Shown piece by piece: positions 35,915 to 45,506 of a stretch of 64,000 bases of DNA. A program made the position numbers and the translations under genes. The DNA comes from Amphiplicatus metriothermophilus (GTDB lineage: Bacteria > Pseudomonadota > Alphaproteobacteria > Caulobacterales > Parvularculaceae). How positions within the stretch are numbered: position 1 is the first letter of the stretch; every line of letters begins with the position of its first letter. The stretch is taken from NCBI RefSeq assembly GCF_900199215.1, contig NZ_FZQA01000001.1, positions 620,001 through 684,000 on the forward strand, given 5' to 3'. The notes below the pieces were generated by a model. That model saw nothing but the letters and a program-made list of their open reading frames with translations. It was not told where the DNA came from and searched no databases.

Positions 35915-36868
35915 ATGAGCTGGCTCTCGAATCTGACGCCGCCGGGAATCAAGAACATGTTCAAACGCCAGGACTCCGGCGACAGCCTGTGGGTCAAATG
36001 CGGCGGCTGCGGCGAGATGATCTTCCGCCGCGACCTCGAGGCGAGCCTGCAGGTCTGCCCCTCGTGCAATCATCACATGAAGATTTCCGTCGCCGAGCGG
36101 CTGAAGCATCTCTTCGACGGCGGGATCTATGAGACGATCGCGCTGCCCGAGCCGGTCATGGACCCGCTCAGGTTCCGCGACGAGAAGAAATATGTCGATC
36201 GGCTGAAGGAGAACCGGAAGAAAACCGGCCGCAACGACGCGATGGAGGTCGCGGCCGGTTCCATCGAGGGCCTGCCCGTCATCGTCGCCGTGCAGGATTT
36301 CGACTTCATGGGCGGCTCGATGGGCATGGCGCTGGGCGAAGCGCTCATCAAGGCCGCTGAAGAAGCGGTCGCGCGCCGCCGGCCGCTCGTCGTCTTCACC
36401 GCCTCGGGCGGGGCGCGGATGCAGGAAGGCATTCTCTCGCTGATGCAGATGCCGCGCACGACGATCGCGGTCGAGATGCTGCGCGAGGCGCGCCTTCCCT
36501 ATGTCGTCGTCCACGCCCATCCGACGACCGGCGGGGTGACCGCCTCCTTCGCCATGCTGGGCGACGTGCATTTCGCCGAGCCCGGCGCGCTCATCGGCTT
36601 CGCCGGCCCGCGCGTGATCGAGCAGACCATCCGCGAGACGCTGCCCGAGGGCTTTCAGCGCGCGGAGTTTCTGCTCGAAAAGGGCATGATCGATCAGGTC
36701 GTTCACCGCAAGGACATGCGCCAGGCGCTCTCGCGCCTGCTCCGCGTCCTGACGAAGACGGGCGCCGTGGCGACGCCGGCGCGCCCGGCGATCGAGATGG
36801 AGCGCCCGAAAGCGGCCGGCGGCGGCGAAAGGGCCGCGCCCGTTCCCCTCGACAAGGCGGCCGAATAA
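35915..36868 (+). CDS. accD: Acetyl-CoA carboxylase carboxyltransferase beta subunit
   Basis: With AccA forms the carboxyltransferase of fatty acid synthesis. The protein has 317 residues. Seen: an N-terminal zinc ribbon with Cys29, Cys32, Cys48 and Cys51, then the crotonase-like domain with [25 protein letters not shown] and [16 protein letters not shown]. It lies between trpA and folC, 12 nt before folC; its ATG is 3 nt after trpA. The C-terminal tail is Ala/Pro-rich and variable. Confidence 0.97.
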   Translation: MSWLSNLTPPGIKNMFKRQDSGDSLWVKCGGCGEMIFRRDLEASLQVCPSCNHHMKISVAERLKHLFDGGIYETIALPEPVMDPLRFRDEKKYVDRLKENRKKTGRNDAMEVAAGSIEGLPVIVAVQDFDFMGGSMGMALGEALIKAAEEAVARRRPLVVFTASGGARMQEGILSLMQMPRTTIAVEMLREARLPYVVVHAHPTTGGVTASFAMLGDVHFAEPGALIGFAGPRVIEQTIRETLPEGFQRAEFLLEKGMIDQVVHRKDMRQALSRLLRVLTKTGAVATPARPAIEMERPKAAGGGERAAPVPLDKAAE

Positions 36869-36880
36869 GGCGCGACTCAC

Positions 36881-38179
36881 GTGAAAGATCCCGCTGCGGT
36901 TCTCGCGCGCCTCGCCGAACGGCGGCCGGCGCTGATCGATCTCGGCCTCGACCGGATGAAAGACGCGCTCGCCCGCCTCGGCGATCCGCACCGGCGCCTG
37001 CCGCCTGTGATCCACGTCGCCGGCACAAACGGCAAGGGCTCGACGGTCGCCTATATCCGCGCAATCCTCGAAGCGGCCGGGAACTCCGTACACGTCTACA
37101 CCTCGCCGCATCTGGTGCGCTTCAACGAGCGCATCGTGCTCGCGGGGCGCGAGATCGACGACGCGCATCTGTGCGACGCGCTCGAACGCTGCGACCGCGA
37201 CGTGGGGCCGAAAGCGCTCACCTTCTTCGAGGCGACGACCTGCGCGGCCTTTCTGGCCTTCGCCGAGACGCCGGCGGACTATCTCGTGCTCGAGGTGGGC
37301 CTCGGCGGCCGGCTCGACGCCACGAACGTGATCGACGCGCCGCTTGCGACGGCGGTCGCCCCGGTCGCGCTCGACCATCAGCAATTTCTGGGCGACACCC
37401 TTGCGGCCATCGCGGGCGAAAAGGCGGGCATCTTCCGCGCCGGCGCGCCGGCGGTGGTCGGCCCGCAGACGCCCGAGGCCATGCAGGTCTTCGAAGCGCG
37501 CGCGAACGCCGTCGGCGCGCCGTTCTTCGCCTATGGTCTGGGGTGGAACGCGTTTCTCGAGCACGGCCGGCTCGTCTATCAGGACGATGACGGCCTCAGC
37601 GATCTCGATCCGCCGCGCCTTCCCGGCGTTCACCAGATCGCCAACGCCGGCCTGGCGGTCGCGACGGTCAAGGCGGCGGGACTCGGGTTCGACGACAACA
37701 TTTTGTCCGCAGGCGTCGTATCGGCGCGCTGGCCCGCCCGCCTGCAGCGCCTCAGGCGCGGGCCGATCGTCGATTTCGCGCGCGCGCGCTTCGGCGACGA
37801 GGCGGAGATCTGGCTCGACGGCGGGCACAATCCGCATGCGGCGCGCGCGGTCGCCGCGGCCATGGCCGACATGGAGGAGAAGGCGCCGCGCCCGCTCGTG
37901 CTGATCGCCGGCATGCAGGCGAACAAGGACCAGGAAGGCTTTTTCGCCGCTTTCGCCGGCGTCGCCTCGGCCGTCTTTACGGTGCGGGCCGATCACGACG
38001 GCGCCGCGCCGCCCGAGGACGTCGCGGCCGCGGCCGAGCGCGCGGGGCTGCCGGCCAGGCCCTGCGCCTCGATCGAGGAGGCGCTCCGCCTCGCCGTCGG
38101 CGAGAGCCGCGCGCCCGCGCGGCTGCTCATCTGCGGCTCGCTCTATCTCGCGGGCGAGGTGCTGCGCGAAAACGGCTGA
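36881..38179 (+). CDS. folC: Bifunctional folylpolyglutamate/dihydrofolate synthase
   Basis: Mur-ligase-type enzyme that adds glutamate to folates. The protein has 432 residues with a GTG start giving MKDPAAVLARLAERRP. Seen: P-loop HVAGTNGKGSTVAYIRAIL, YTSPHLVRFNERI, LEVGLGGRLDATN and DGGHNPHAARAVAAAM. The length is normal. Last gene of the trp-acc-fol string. It faces trxA across a 415-nt gap. Confidence 0.95.
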   Translation: MKDPAAVLARLAERRPALIDLGLDRMKDALARLGDPHRRLPPVIHVAGTNGKGSTVAYIRAILEAAGNSVHVYTSPHLVRFNERIVLAGREIDDAHLCDALERCDRDVGPKALTFFEATTCAAFLAFAETPADYLVLEVGLGGRLDATNVIDAPLATAVAPVALDHQQFLGDTLAAIAGEKAGIFRAGAPAVVGPQTPEAMQVFEARANAVGAPFFAYGLGWNAFLEHGRLVYQDDDGLSDLDPPRLPGVHQIANAGLAVATVKAAGLGFDDNILSAGVVSARWPARLQRLRRGPIVDFARARFGDEAEIWLDGGHNPHAARAVAAAMADMEEKAPRPLVLIAGMQANKDQEGFFAAFAGVASAVFTVRADHDGAAPPEDVAAAAERAGLPARPCASIEEALRLAVGESRAPARLLICGSLYLAGEVLRENG

Positions 38180-38247
38180 CGGCGCGGCGTCTCCGGCGCG
38201 GCGGCCTTTCCCGGAAGGCGAGCGGGCGGGGCCGAAGCGCGCGATCC

Positions 38248-38320
38248 GCAAAAGCGGCGAATCGATTCGACTCAGCTTGTCCGCGCTCCGCAGGCGGATT
38301 TCGAACGATTCGCCTTTGCG
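38248..38320. repeat. Bulged inverted repeat (GGCGAATCG arms)
   Basis: Arms CGCAAA(AGC)GGCGAATCG and CGATTCGCCTTTGCG pair over 15 bp with a 3-nt bulge; another 5 bp (TTCGA/TCGAA) can stack inside. The unit resembles the GGCGAATAG arms of the repeat near pnp, hinting at a dispersed palindromic element. Confidence 0.55.
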
Positions 38321-38428
38321 CGAATCGCGCGGTTTCGCCTCGAAGGGCCTCGCGCGCGCGGCGCGCGGCGAGAGCGACAGGACAGATGCGGTCGTCGTCA
38401 TGCGCCCAGCATGGGGCCGGGCGGAGAG

Positions 38429-38454
38429 GCGGGGATAACTATCCCCGCTTTTTT
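38429..38454 (+). terminator. Rho-independent terminator downstream of folC
   Basis: GCGGGGATA pairs perfectly with TATCCCCGC across a 2-nt turn and is followed by TTTTTT on the plus strand. It is 250 nt past folC and the only T-tracted hairpin on this side, so it probably ends the trp-accD-folC transcript. Confidence 0.8.
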
Positions 38455-38539
38455 GCTAAGTCTTTGTTTTTCCGAAGGGCGACTTCCGCATAAAGGTGGA
38501 AGAATTCGCCGCTGGGCGATCGGCGGCCCTCATGAGGCG

Positions 38540-38566
38540 CGCCGCCGGTCAGGGCGACCGGCGGCG
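38540..38566 (-). terminator. Hairpin after trxA, no T-tract
   Basis: A perfect 11-bp stem CGCCGCCGGTC/GACCGGCGGCG with a 5-nt loop begins 29 nt past the trxA stop. There is no T-run on either strand, so it may be a transcript-end stabiliser or a weak terminator. Confidence 0.4.
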
Positions 38567-38594
38567 GCTCAGCATACGGATCAATGATCGCGGC

Positions 38595-38918
38595 TCAGGC
38601 GATCTCGCCCTTGATCCAGGCGGCGATGGCCGATTTCGGCGCGGCGCCGACCTTGGTGGCGGCGAGTTCGCCGTCCTTGAAGATCATCAGCGTCGGAATG
38701 CCGCGCACGCCGTAACGGCCCGGCGTTTCCGGGTTTTCGTCGATATTGATCTTGGCGATGGCGAGCTTGCCGTCGAATTCCTGCGAAAGCTCTTCGAGCG
38801 CCGGGGCGATCTGGCGGCACGGTCCGCACCATTCGGCCCAGAAATCGACGAGCACCGGCTCGCCCGCCTGCAAAACGTCCGCGTCGAACGAGGCGTCGGT
38901 GACGTTCTTGATGCCCAT
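38595..38918 (-). CDS. trxA: Thioredoxin
   Basis: General disulfide reductase of the cytoplasm. The protein has 107 residues. Seen: the active site WCGPC with Cys31 and Cys34, the conserved [12 protein letters not shown] strand-helix, [21 protein letters not shown] with cis-Pro, and [13 protein letters not shown]. The ATG follows AGAGGAG by a good distance. Downstream of addA in the conserved alphaproteobacterial order, with a promoter overlapping the end of addA. Confidence 0.97.
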   Translation of the reverse strand: MGIKNVTDASFDADVLQAGEPVLVDFWAEWCGPCRQIAPALEELSQEFDGKLAIAKINIDENPETPGRYGVRGIPTLMIFKDGELAATKVGAAPKSAIAAWIKGEIA

Positions 38919-39007
38919 GCCGGAATACTCCTCTTACGCCCGGCGCGCCCGGGCCCTGCTGTCGTGCGACGGTTTGACCTGACGCCGATTCGGCGCGGCG
39001 GACCGCC

Positions 39008-39035
39008 AACATAAGGGGCCGGCGCCGGAGTTCAA
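39008..39035 (-). promoter_or_regulatory. Promoter of trxA
   Basis: Minus strand: TTGAAC, 16 nt, TATGTT (4 of 6 in each box). It abuts the addA stop and gives a leader of about 80 nt, so trxA can be expressed apart from addAB. Confidence 0.5.
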
Positions 39036-39039
39036 GGCG

Positions 39040-42000
39040 TCAGACGAGCGCGGTCTCAAGGGCGTGATCGAGCAGCGCCGGGGGAACCGTCATCAGCCGC
39101 GCGTCATAGGTCCACAGAAGGGCGCAGGAAATCTCCCTGTCTGGATAGATTTCCTGAAGCAACGCCCGATAGGCGGCGAGCTGGGCGACATAGGCGGCCG
39201 GCGCGTCCTCGACGCGCGCAGGCGGCGGGCGGTTGGTCTTGTAATCGACGATCAGTACGCGGCCTTCCGTCACGGCGATTCGGTCGATGACGCCGGAGAC
39301 GGCCGCCCGCGCGCCCCTCGGCGTTCCCGCGACGGGAACCTCGGCGCGGCTCGTCGGGGCGAAGACCGGCGCGAAGGCGGGATCGTCCAGCACCCGCAGG
39401 ACCTCCGCCCGCCAGCGGGCCCTTTCGTCCGCGGCGACGGCCGGGGCGAGTCGGGCGAGCAGCCGGTCCGCGGCGGCGGGCCGCTCGCCGGGAGCGGCCT
39501 GCGGCAGCAGCTCGAGCAGGCGATGCAGCGTCCGCCCGCGGAGGAACCGGTCGGCGGGGCGCAGCGGCGAATAGGCGCCCGTCTCGGCGCGGGTTTCAGC
39601 CTCGCCGGCGAGCCGCGAGGGCGCAAGGCGCGCCGGCGATGCTTCGGGCGCGGCCGGCCGGGCGAGCCAGCCGGGCGCTGGCGGCGCGGACGGCGCCGTC
39701 CGGGCCGCTTCGCTCTCCGGCGGCGCGGTCTGCGGCGCGGAAAGGATCAGGGTTTCGCCCCAGCCTTCCGGATGCTGAACGCGCTCGACCGCGCCTTCGA
39801 GGCGCGCCATCGCGTCCTGCGCCAGCGCATGCCAGCTTTTCTCCGTCATCGGACGGGCCGACGGATCCTTGTCGCGGCGATCCGCGACGCCGCAGACATA
39901 CAGCCGGTCGCGCGCGCGCGTCGCCGCCACGTAAAGCAGGCGGCGGTATTCCTCATACTGAAGGCGCTTCTCTTCCGCGCGCGCGGCGGTCAGCGCGGCG
40001 CAGTCTTCGTCCTTCGTTCCGGCGAGCGCGAACAGCCCGCGCGGGCGCGGCGCGCCCGCCGGCGCCGGCAGACGCAGCAACGGCCCGATCTTGCCTGCAT
40101 CGGGCCGGCGATGGGCGTCGATGAGAAACACGATCGGCGCTTCGAGGCCCTTCGCGCCGTGCGCGGTCATGACGCGCACGGCGCCCGAGGCCTGGTCCAT
40201 CTCGCGCTTGATCTCGCCGGCGCGCGCTTCGATCCAGGCGAGAAAGCCTTGCAGGCTGCGCGGATGGGAAAGCTCGTAATCGAGCGCCTGGCGCAGAAGC
40301 TCGTCCACGGTCTCGCGGCTCGCCGCGCCGAGCCGCGCGTAAAGACGCCTGCGCCCGGAAGGCGCGCCGGTCTCCAGGACGTGACAGAAGAAGGCGTAGC
40401 CGCCCTCGCGCAGCGCGATCCGGCGCGCCGCGGCGATCTCCCGCACGGCGCGCGCCCAGCTTTCGCGCTCGTCGGCGCGCGCGCGCAGCGCCGCCCAGAG
40501 CGAAGAGCGGGGCTCGCGCGTCAGCGCGAACAGGTCTTCGTCGTCAAGGCCGAAAAAGGGGCTTTTCAGCGTTTCGGCGAGCGACAGGTCATCCGTATCG
40601 AGAAGAACGCAGCGCGCATAAGAAAGCAGGTCCTCGACCGCCGCGTCCTCGAGCAGCTTCAGCCGGTCGGCGCCGGCGACAGGCACGCCGCATTCGTTCA
40701 GCGCCCGGATCGTCTCGTGGAAAAGCGCGGCGCGGCTCTGCACGAGGATCATCACGTCGCCCGGCGCGATCGGCCGGCCGGCGGAGGCAAGCGGCTCGCC
40801 CGCGTCGAGCCAGCGCCGGATGGTCGCGGCCACGCAGCGCGCCAGGGCGCGCGCCGGATGCCGGGCGGGGGCCGCGTCGAGCGGCGCGTCCCAGGGCTCG
40901 TTCTCGGGCGCTTCGGGATGGGGCGTCAGCGGCCAGACCTCGACGCGCCCGCCCGCGCCCTTGCGATAGACGCCGTGGCGCAGCGGCCCGTCCTCGCCCA
41001 GTCCCGCGCGCGCTTCCGGCTCGGCGAACAGCGTGTCGACGAAGGACAGAACCGGCGCGGCGGTGCGGAACGACAGGGTCAGCGGCCGGTCGACGAACGG
41101 CGCGACCGCCGCGATCTTCTTGGCGAGATCGGCGCGCTTTTCCTGAAACAGACCGGCGTCGGCGCCCTGGAAGGAGTAGATCGACTGCTTCTGGTCGCCG
41201 ACGGCGAAAAAGGTGCGCCGCTCGGCGCGCGCGCCCGCGCCGGCGAAGAACTCCTCCAGCGGCGCCTCGACCACGGACCACTGCGCGGGGCTCGTGTCCT
41301 GCGCCTCGTCGAGCAGGATGTGGTCGAGTCCCTGATCGAGCTTCCACAGAACCCAGGCCGCCCCGGCGCGGTCGGCGAACAGCCGGCGCGCATGAAAGAT
41401 GAGGTCGTCATAGTCGAGACCCGCCCGCGCCGTCTTCATCGCTTCGTAGACGGATAACGCCTCGCGCAGGACGAGATGCAGCGCGCGCGTGTCGGCGAAG
41501 GCGCGCGCCGCCCTCGCCCGATCGAGGGCTTCGAAGAGCGTGGCCTGCTTCGCGGCGAGGTAGCCCTCAATCCAGGGATCCGAATTGATCGAAGCGCGGT
41601 CCGCCAGCCTCTGGCGCGGCTCGCCCTTCTGGGTGAGGAAAATCGGCTTGAGCGCTTCAAGCCGCTCGGACGGCGAGTCGGCGGCGAAAAAGCGTTCGAT
41701 GTCGTTCTCCGCGAAACGGTTGACGGTCTTGCCGCCGAGGCGAAAGGCGGCCTGCATGCGGCGAATGTCGGCCGGCGCGAAGTCGGCCGCCGCGGCGGCG
41801 ATGATCGCCTCTTCGTCCTCCTCGGGATCGACGCCGAGCGCCCGGGCCGTTTCCGCCAGCAGCGTCTCCCAGCCGCCGACGGCGCGAAGCGCGCCTTCGA
41901 GCGCCTGCCGGCCGGCGATCGCGCCGGCGAGAAGCGCGCGCAGATCACGCCCGCCCAGCCGGGCCGCAAGCCGGGCGAACGCCGCGCCGAGCGTCCCGCC

Positions 42001-42510
42001 CGCGGCCCGTTCCGCGACCTGGTCGACCGCCGCGCCGGCGAGCGCGGCGGCCTCGGCCTCTTCGATCACCGAAAAGCCGGGCGGCGCGCCGGCTTCGAGC
42101 GGAAAGCGCTTCAGCACGCTTTCGCAGAAGGCGTGGATGGTCTGGATCTTCAGTCCGCCGGGCGTCTCCAGCGCGCGGGCGAAGAGCCGGCGCGCCTTGG
42201 CGAGGTCGTCCGCATCGCGCGTCCGCGCGGCGCCTTCGAGATCGTCGAGCGCTTTCGCGAGCGCGCCGTCCTCGGCGAGCGCCCAATCGCCCAGCAGTCT
42301 GAACAGCCGGTCCGCCATTTCCGCGGCGGCGGCCTTGGTGAAGGTGATGCAGAGAATCTTCGACGGCGCCGCGCCGGCGAGGAGGAGCCGCGCGACGCGG
42401 TCGGTCAGCACCCGCGTCTTTCCGGCGCCGGCGTTGGCCGCCACGAAGGCGGAGGCGTGCGGCGCGGCGGCGGCGCGCTGGGCCGCGAGGGTTTGGTCGA
42501 GCGCGCTCAC
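39040..42510 (-). CDS. addA: Double-strand break repair helicase-nuclease AddA
   Basis: Helicase subunit of AddAB, the alphaproteobacterial functional equivalent of RecBCD. The protein has 1156 residues. Seen: UvrD-type Walker A AANAGAGKTRVLTDR (24-38), LCITFTKAAAAEMADR (motif Ia), DEAQDTSPAQW (motif II), GDQKQSIYSFQGAD (motif III), VMTAHGAKGLEAPIVF (motif V), LYVAATRARDRLYV (motif VI), and a C-terminal PD-(D/E)XK nuclease with VLIVDYKTNRPP. The GTG start overlaps the addB stop by 3 nt. The longer ATG frame above it is antisense-like. Confidence 0.95.
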   Translation of the reverse strand: MSALDQTLAAQRAAAAPHASAFVAANAGAGKTRVLTDRVARLLLAGAAPSKILCITFTKAAAAEMADRLFRLLGDWALAEDGALAKALDDLEGAARTRDADDLAKARRLFARALETPGGLKIQTIHAFCESVLKRFPLEAGAPPGFSVIEEAEAAALAGAAVDQVAERAAGGTLGAAFARLAARLGGRDLRALLAGAIAGRQALEGALRAVGGWETLLAETARALGVDPEEDEEAIIAAAAADFAPADIRRMQAAFRLGGKTVNRFAENDIERFFAADSPSERLEALKPIFLTQKGEPRQRLADRASINSDPWIEGYLAAKQATLFEALDRARAARAFADTRALHLVLREALSVYEAMKTARAGLDYDDLIFHARRLFADRAGAAWVLWKLDQGLDHILLDEAQDTSPAQWSVVEAPLEEFFAGAGARAERRTFFAVGDQKQSIYSFQGADAGLFQEKRADLAKKIAAVAPFVDRPLTLSFRTAAPVLSFVDTLFAEPEARAGLGEDGPLRHGVYRKGAGGRVEVWPLTPHPEAPENEPWDAPLDAAPARHPARALARCVAATIRRWLDAGEPLASAGRPIAPGDVMILVQSRAALFHETIRALNECGVPVAGADRLKLLEDAAVEDLLSYARCVLLDTDDLSLAETLKSPFFGLDDEDLFALTREPRSSLWAALRARADERESWARAVREIAAARRIALREGGYAFFCHVLETGAPSGRRRLYARLGAASRETVDELLRQALDYELSHPRSLQGFLAWIEARAGEIKREMDQASGAVRVMTAHGAKGLEAPIVFLIDAHRRPDAGKIGPLLRLPAPAGAPRPRGLFALAGTKDEDCAALTAARAEEKRLQYEEYRRLLYVAATRARDRLYVCGVADRRDKDPSARPMTEKSWHALAQDAMARLEGAVERVQHPEGWGETLILSAPQTAPPESEAARTAPSAPPAPGWLARPAAPEASPARLAPSRLAGEAETRAETGAYSPLRPADRFLRGRTLHRLLELLPQAAPGERPAAADRLLARLAPAVAADERARWRAEVLRVLDDPAFAPVFAPTSRAEVPVAGTPRGARAAVSGVIDRIAVTEGRVLIVDYKTNRPPPARVEDAPAAYVAQLAAYRALLQEIYPDREISCALLWTYDARLMTVPPALLDHALETALV

Positions 42511-45506
42511 GGAGCTTCTCCCTCGCCCTGCGCGCCCCATTCGCGCCGCCGCGCGAGACGGTCGTAGTCGCCGTAATCGTCGACGAACTCGGCGCGCGGC
42601 TGCGACAGATAGGGCGTGTCCGGATCGTCGAAGGCCGCGATCCAGCGAGCGATCCCCTCCTTGGCCGCGCTGACAATCTCCGCCGCGTCCGCGCCCGCCG
42701 CGCCGCGCGTCTCGCCCGCGCCCTTGCGGTCGACGGTCTTGAGATAGAGAAAGCCCGCGACCGGCCGCGCGCCCAGTTCCGCAAAGCCGCCGGCCTCGAC
42801 GATCAGCGCCGTCAAGGGAAGCTGCATCCGGAACAGCTTCATCTGCCTGGCCGTCGGCAGAGTCGACTTGTAGTCGTAGACGAAAGCGGCCCCGTCTTTC
42901 AGAAGATCGATGCGGTCGGCGCGCGCACGCAGGATGAACGGTCCGCCGACAGATGGAATCGCCGTCTCGCCTTCGGCTTCGAGCGCGGCCGGCGCGCCTT
43001 CGGCGAGGCGCTCGGCGTGAAAGCGCGCAAACCAGTCGAGGGAATCGGCGACGAGCGGGCCCCACAGCGCCGCCTCGACGGGGCCGTATCCGTAAGCAGG
43101 CGCGTGCGCGGCGAAGATGTCCGCAATCGGGCGCGAATCATATTCGCGCGCGTAGTCCTCGAACGTCTTGTGCAGCAGCGAGCCAAGATGCTTCGCGCCG
43201 AACGTCTCGCCGACCGGATCGAGCTTGCGCAGGCCCAGCACGTAGCGGGCGTAGATCGCATAAGGGTCGCGCAGCCAGGTCTCGATCCGCGTGACGGAAA
43301 GCGCGCGCGGGCGCGCCGCAAGCGGCGGTCTCGGCGCGGGCGGGGGAACGGGCCGGGCAGGGCCCGCTTCGTCGAGCGCGCGCGCCCAGGCGGCGAAGCG
43401 CGCGCTCCGGTCGACGGCGTCGAGCACCCCGGCGCCAGCGAGAATATTCTTTAAACGGACGATCCAGCGCGACGGCTTGGCCGGCGCGCCGCCCGCCCGC
43501 GCCGCGCGCAGAAGCGCGACTTCGGGCGCGGCGGCGAGCTGCGCGAAATCGTGCGCGGAAAGGCCGATGCGCCGCTCCGGCGAAGGCAGGCCCAGCGCGC
43601 GCCGCATCGGCCGCGACAGGAAAGGGTCGGCCTCGGCCTCGCCCGGCCACACGCCTTCGTTGAGCCCGCCGAGAATGACCACGTCGGCCGACTGAAGGCG
43701 CGCCTCCAGCGGGCCGAGAATGGACAGGCGCGGATGGGTCGGGACGCGCCGGCGCACGCTCGCCCCGGCCAGAAGCTGCGAAAAGGCGGGCGGGTAGTCG
43801 CTCGCGGCGATCTCGCCGAGCGCCTCGGCGCTGTCGCGCAGCTCGGCGAGCAGGGCGGCGCCCGCCTCCCCGTCCTCGCCGCGCCACAGGCGCTCCGCGC
43901 CCGGCTCGTCCGCGCGCGCGGCGAGCGCCTCGGCGGCGGCCAGATGGGCGAGCAGAAAATCCGTAAACGGCGCTTTCGCGCGGTCAGGCCAGCCGGCCGC
44001 GGCGGACTCGAGCGCGGCGAGAAGCGGCGCGGCTGCTTCGGCCCGGCGCGCGTCTTCGTCGAGCCGGGCGCGCAGGCCCGCGACGCCGGGTCCGGGCGCG
44101 AGGCCCCGCAGGCCCCGGTCCAGCGCCCTGACGGCTCTGCGGCGGGCGGGCGCGTCCAGGCCGAAGCCGGCGAGCGGATGGCGCGCCAGGGCGAGCGTCG
44201 CATGGGGGTCTGACGGCGCGGCGAGCCAGGCCGCGGCGAGCCGCAGATAAGTCCCGCACGGACTGTTCGTGAACGGAACGCCGGCGGAATCGTCGACCGC
44301 GACGCCCCAGCGGCGCATGCGGGCCGCGACCCGGCGGGCGAGATTGCGGTCGGGCGTGACCAGCATCGCCGTTTCGCCCGGCGTCTCCAGCGTCTCGCGG
44401 AAGATCAGCGCCGCCGCGGCCGCTTCGGCCTCCTCGTCGGCGGCCTCGACGAGGGAAAGGCCCGCGCAGGCCCGCGCAAGGCCGGGATCGGCCTGCGCCG
44501 CCGCGTTCACCAGCCGGAGCCAGTCGTCGGTCGCCTCCGCCGGGCGCAGGGCGAGCGAGACGAGCCGCCCGCGCGGCGATCCGTCCGCAGGCTGATCGGC
44601 GCTCCCCGGCCAGGGCCGGACCGCGCCCGGGGCGACGGCGAGCTTTTCGACGAGCGCCTTGAGTCCCGCCTGCGGGTGCGGGTCGTCGATCGCGCCCCAG
44701 GCCTTTTCGTCGCGCGCCAGCGCCCGGTCGAGGCCGGGCAGGACGACCGCGCCGCGGGGCAGGCCGGCGACCACGCCCATCAGCGCCGCGACGGCGGGCG
44801 CGCTTCCGGTCGTGCCGGCGACGACGATCGGATGGCCGGGCTTCAGGCGCGCCAGGCGTTCGGCCTGCCGCCGGATCAGCCGCGCGCGCCGCTCGGCCGG
44901 GTCCATCGCGCCGCGGGCGGCGAGCCAGTCCGGCCAGGCTTCGGCGACGATTTCGAGAAACTTCGCCGAGCGCGCCCAGTGGGCCGCGTGTTCGGCGGGG
45001 ACGAGCCCTTCGAGCTTCGCGAAACCGATTTCCTCCGTATAAAAAGAATCGAGAAGGCCGGCGAGCGCCTGCGCGGCGGCGATCGCCGCCGGCCAGTTCT
45101 CCTGGCCGGCGAACGCCCTGTCGGCGGCCGCGACCATGCGCGCCAGGACGAGCCGGCGCTCAAGCGGCGAGACGGCGGGCGGCAGGTCGAGGTCGTCCTC
45201 GCTCGCGGCCGCGTCGAGCGCGATTTCGTCCTCGTCCGCGTCGCCGAGCGGGCGAAGGCGCGGCAGAAGGCTCGCCCGCCCGCCCGGCGCGGCGGCGACG
45301 AACGCATCGATGAGCGCGCGCGCGGCGCGCCGGGTCGGCAGCAGGATTTCGACGTCGGCGAGGGCGAGCGGGTCGGCGGGCAGGCTGGCGAGAAGGCCGC
45401 GCGCGAGATCTGCGAGGAAAGGCCGGCCCGCGTCGATCGAATAGACCCTCGGCGCCGGCGCGGCGAAAACGTCCGCAGGCGGCGCGTCCTGCCCGCGCGC
45501 GGTCAT
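42507..45506 (-). CDS. addB: Double-strand break repair protein AddB
   Basis: Partner nuclease of AddA. The protein has 999 residues, normal for alphaproteobacteria. Seen: an inactivated helicase-like N-terminal half without a Walker A lysine motif, LSILGPLEARLQSADVVILGGLNEGVWP, and a C-terminal PD-(D/E)XK nuclease beginning SVTRIETWLRDPYAIYARYVL and containing FVYDYKSTLPT. Iron-sulfur-type cysteines were not assigned. The ATG overlaps the murU stop (ATGA), and its own end overlaps the addA GTG, so expression is chained. Confidence 0.94.
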   Translation of the reverse strand: MTARGQDAPPADVFAAPAPRVYSIDAGRPFLADLARGLLASLPADPLALADVEILLPTRRAARALIDAFVAAAPGGRASLLPRLRPLGDADEDEIALDAAASEDDLDLPPAVSPLERRLVLARMVAAADRAFAGQENWPAAIAAAQALAGLLDSFYTEEIGFAKLEGLVPAEHAAHWARSAKFLEIVAEAWPDWLAARGAMDPAERRARLIRRQAERLARLKPGHPIVVAGTTGSAPAVAALMGVVAGLPRGAVVLPGLDRALARDEKAWGAIDDPHPQAGLKALVEKLAVAPGAVRPWPGSADQPADGSPRGRLVSLALRPAEATDDWLRLVNAAAQADPGLARACAGLSLVEAADEEAEAAAAALIFRETLETPGETAMLVTPDRNLARRVAARMRRWGVAVDDSAGVPFTNSPCGTYLRLAAAWLAAPSDPHATLALARHPLAGFGLDAPARRRAVRALDRGLRGLAPGPGVAGLRARLDEDARRAEAAAPLLAALESAAAGWPDRAKAPFTDFLLAHLAAAEALAARADEPGAERLWRGEDGEAGAALLAELRDSAEALGEIAASDYPPAFSQLLAGASVRRRVPTHPRLSILGPLEARLQSADVVILGGLNEGVWPGEAEADPFLSRPMRRALGLPSPERRIGLSAHDFAQLAAAPEVALLRAARAGGAPAKPSRWIVRLKNILAGAGVLDAVDRSARFAAWARALDEAGPARPVPPPAPRPPLAARPRALSVTRIETWLRDPYAIYARYVLGLRKLDPVGETFGAKHLGSLLHKTFEDYAREYDSRPIADIFAAHAPAYGYGPVEAALWGPLVADSLDWFARFHAERLAEGAPAALEAEGETAIPSVGGPFILRARADRIDLLKDGAAFVYDYKSTLPTARQMKLFRMQLPLTALIVEAGGFAELGARPVAGFLYLKTVDRKGAGETRGAAGADAAEIVSAAKEGIARWIAAFDDPDTPYLSQPRAEFVDDYGDYDRLARRREWGAQGEGEAP

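Larger units (their letters stand above)
38180..38594. other. folC-trxA convergent intergenic region
   Basis: 415 nt with no gene I can support. It holds a long bulged inverted repeat (38248-38320), an intrinsic terminator for the plus strand (38429-38454) and a second perfect hairpin on the trxA side (38540-38566). A minus-strand ATG at 38401 opens a very long frame, but this is an antisense frame of folC and its neighbours. Confidence 0.7.

Noticed and set aside
31064-38401. A 2445-codon open frame on the minus strand across trpB-end to folC
   Set aside because: It is antisense to seven well-supported plus-strand genes. Its residue make-up (Arg, Ala, Gly, Asp, His) is what the opposite strand of GC-rich codons gives. 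No domain is recognisable.
39064-41457. A 797-codon plus-strand frame opposite addA
   Set aside because: Arg/Gly-rich antisense frame over a gene with complete helicase motifs.
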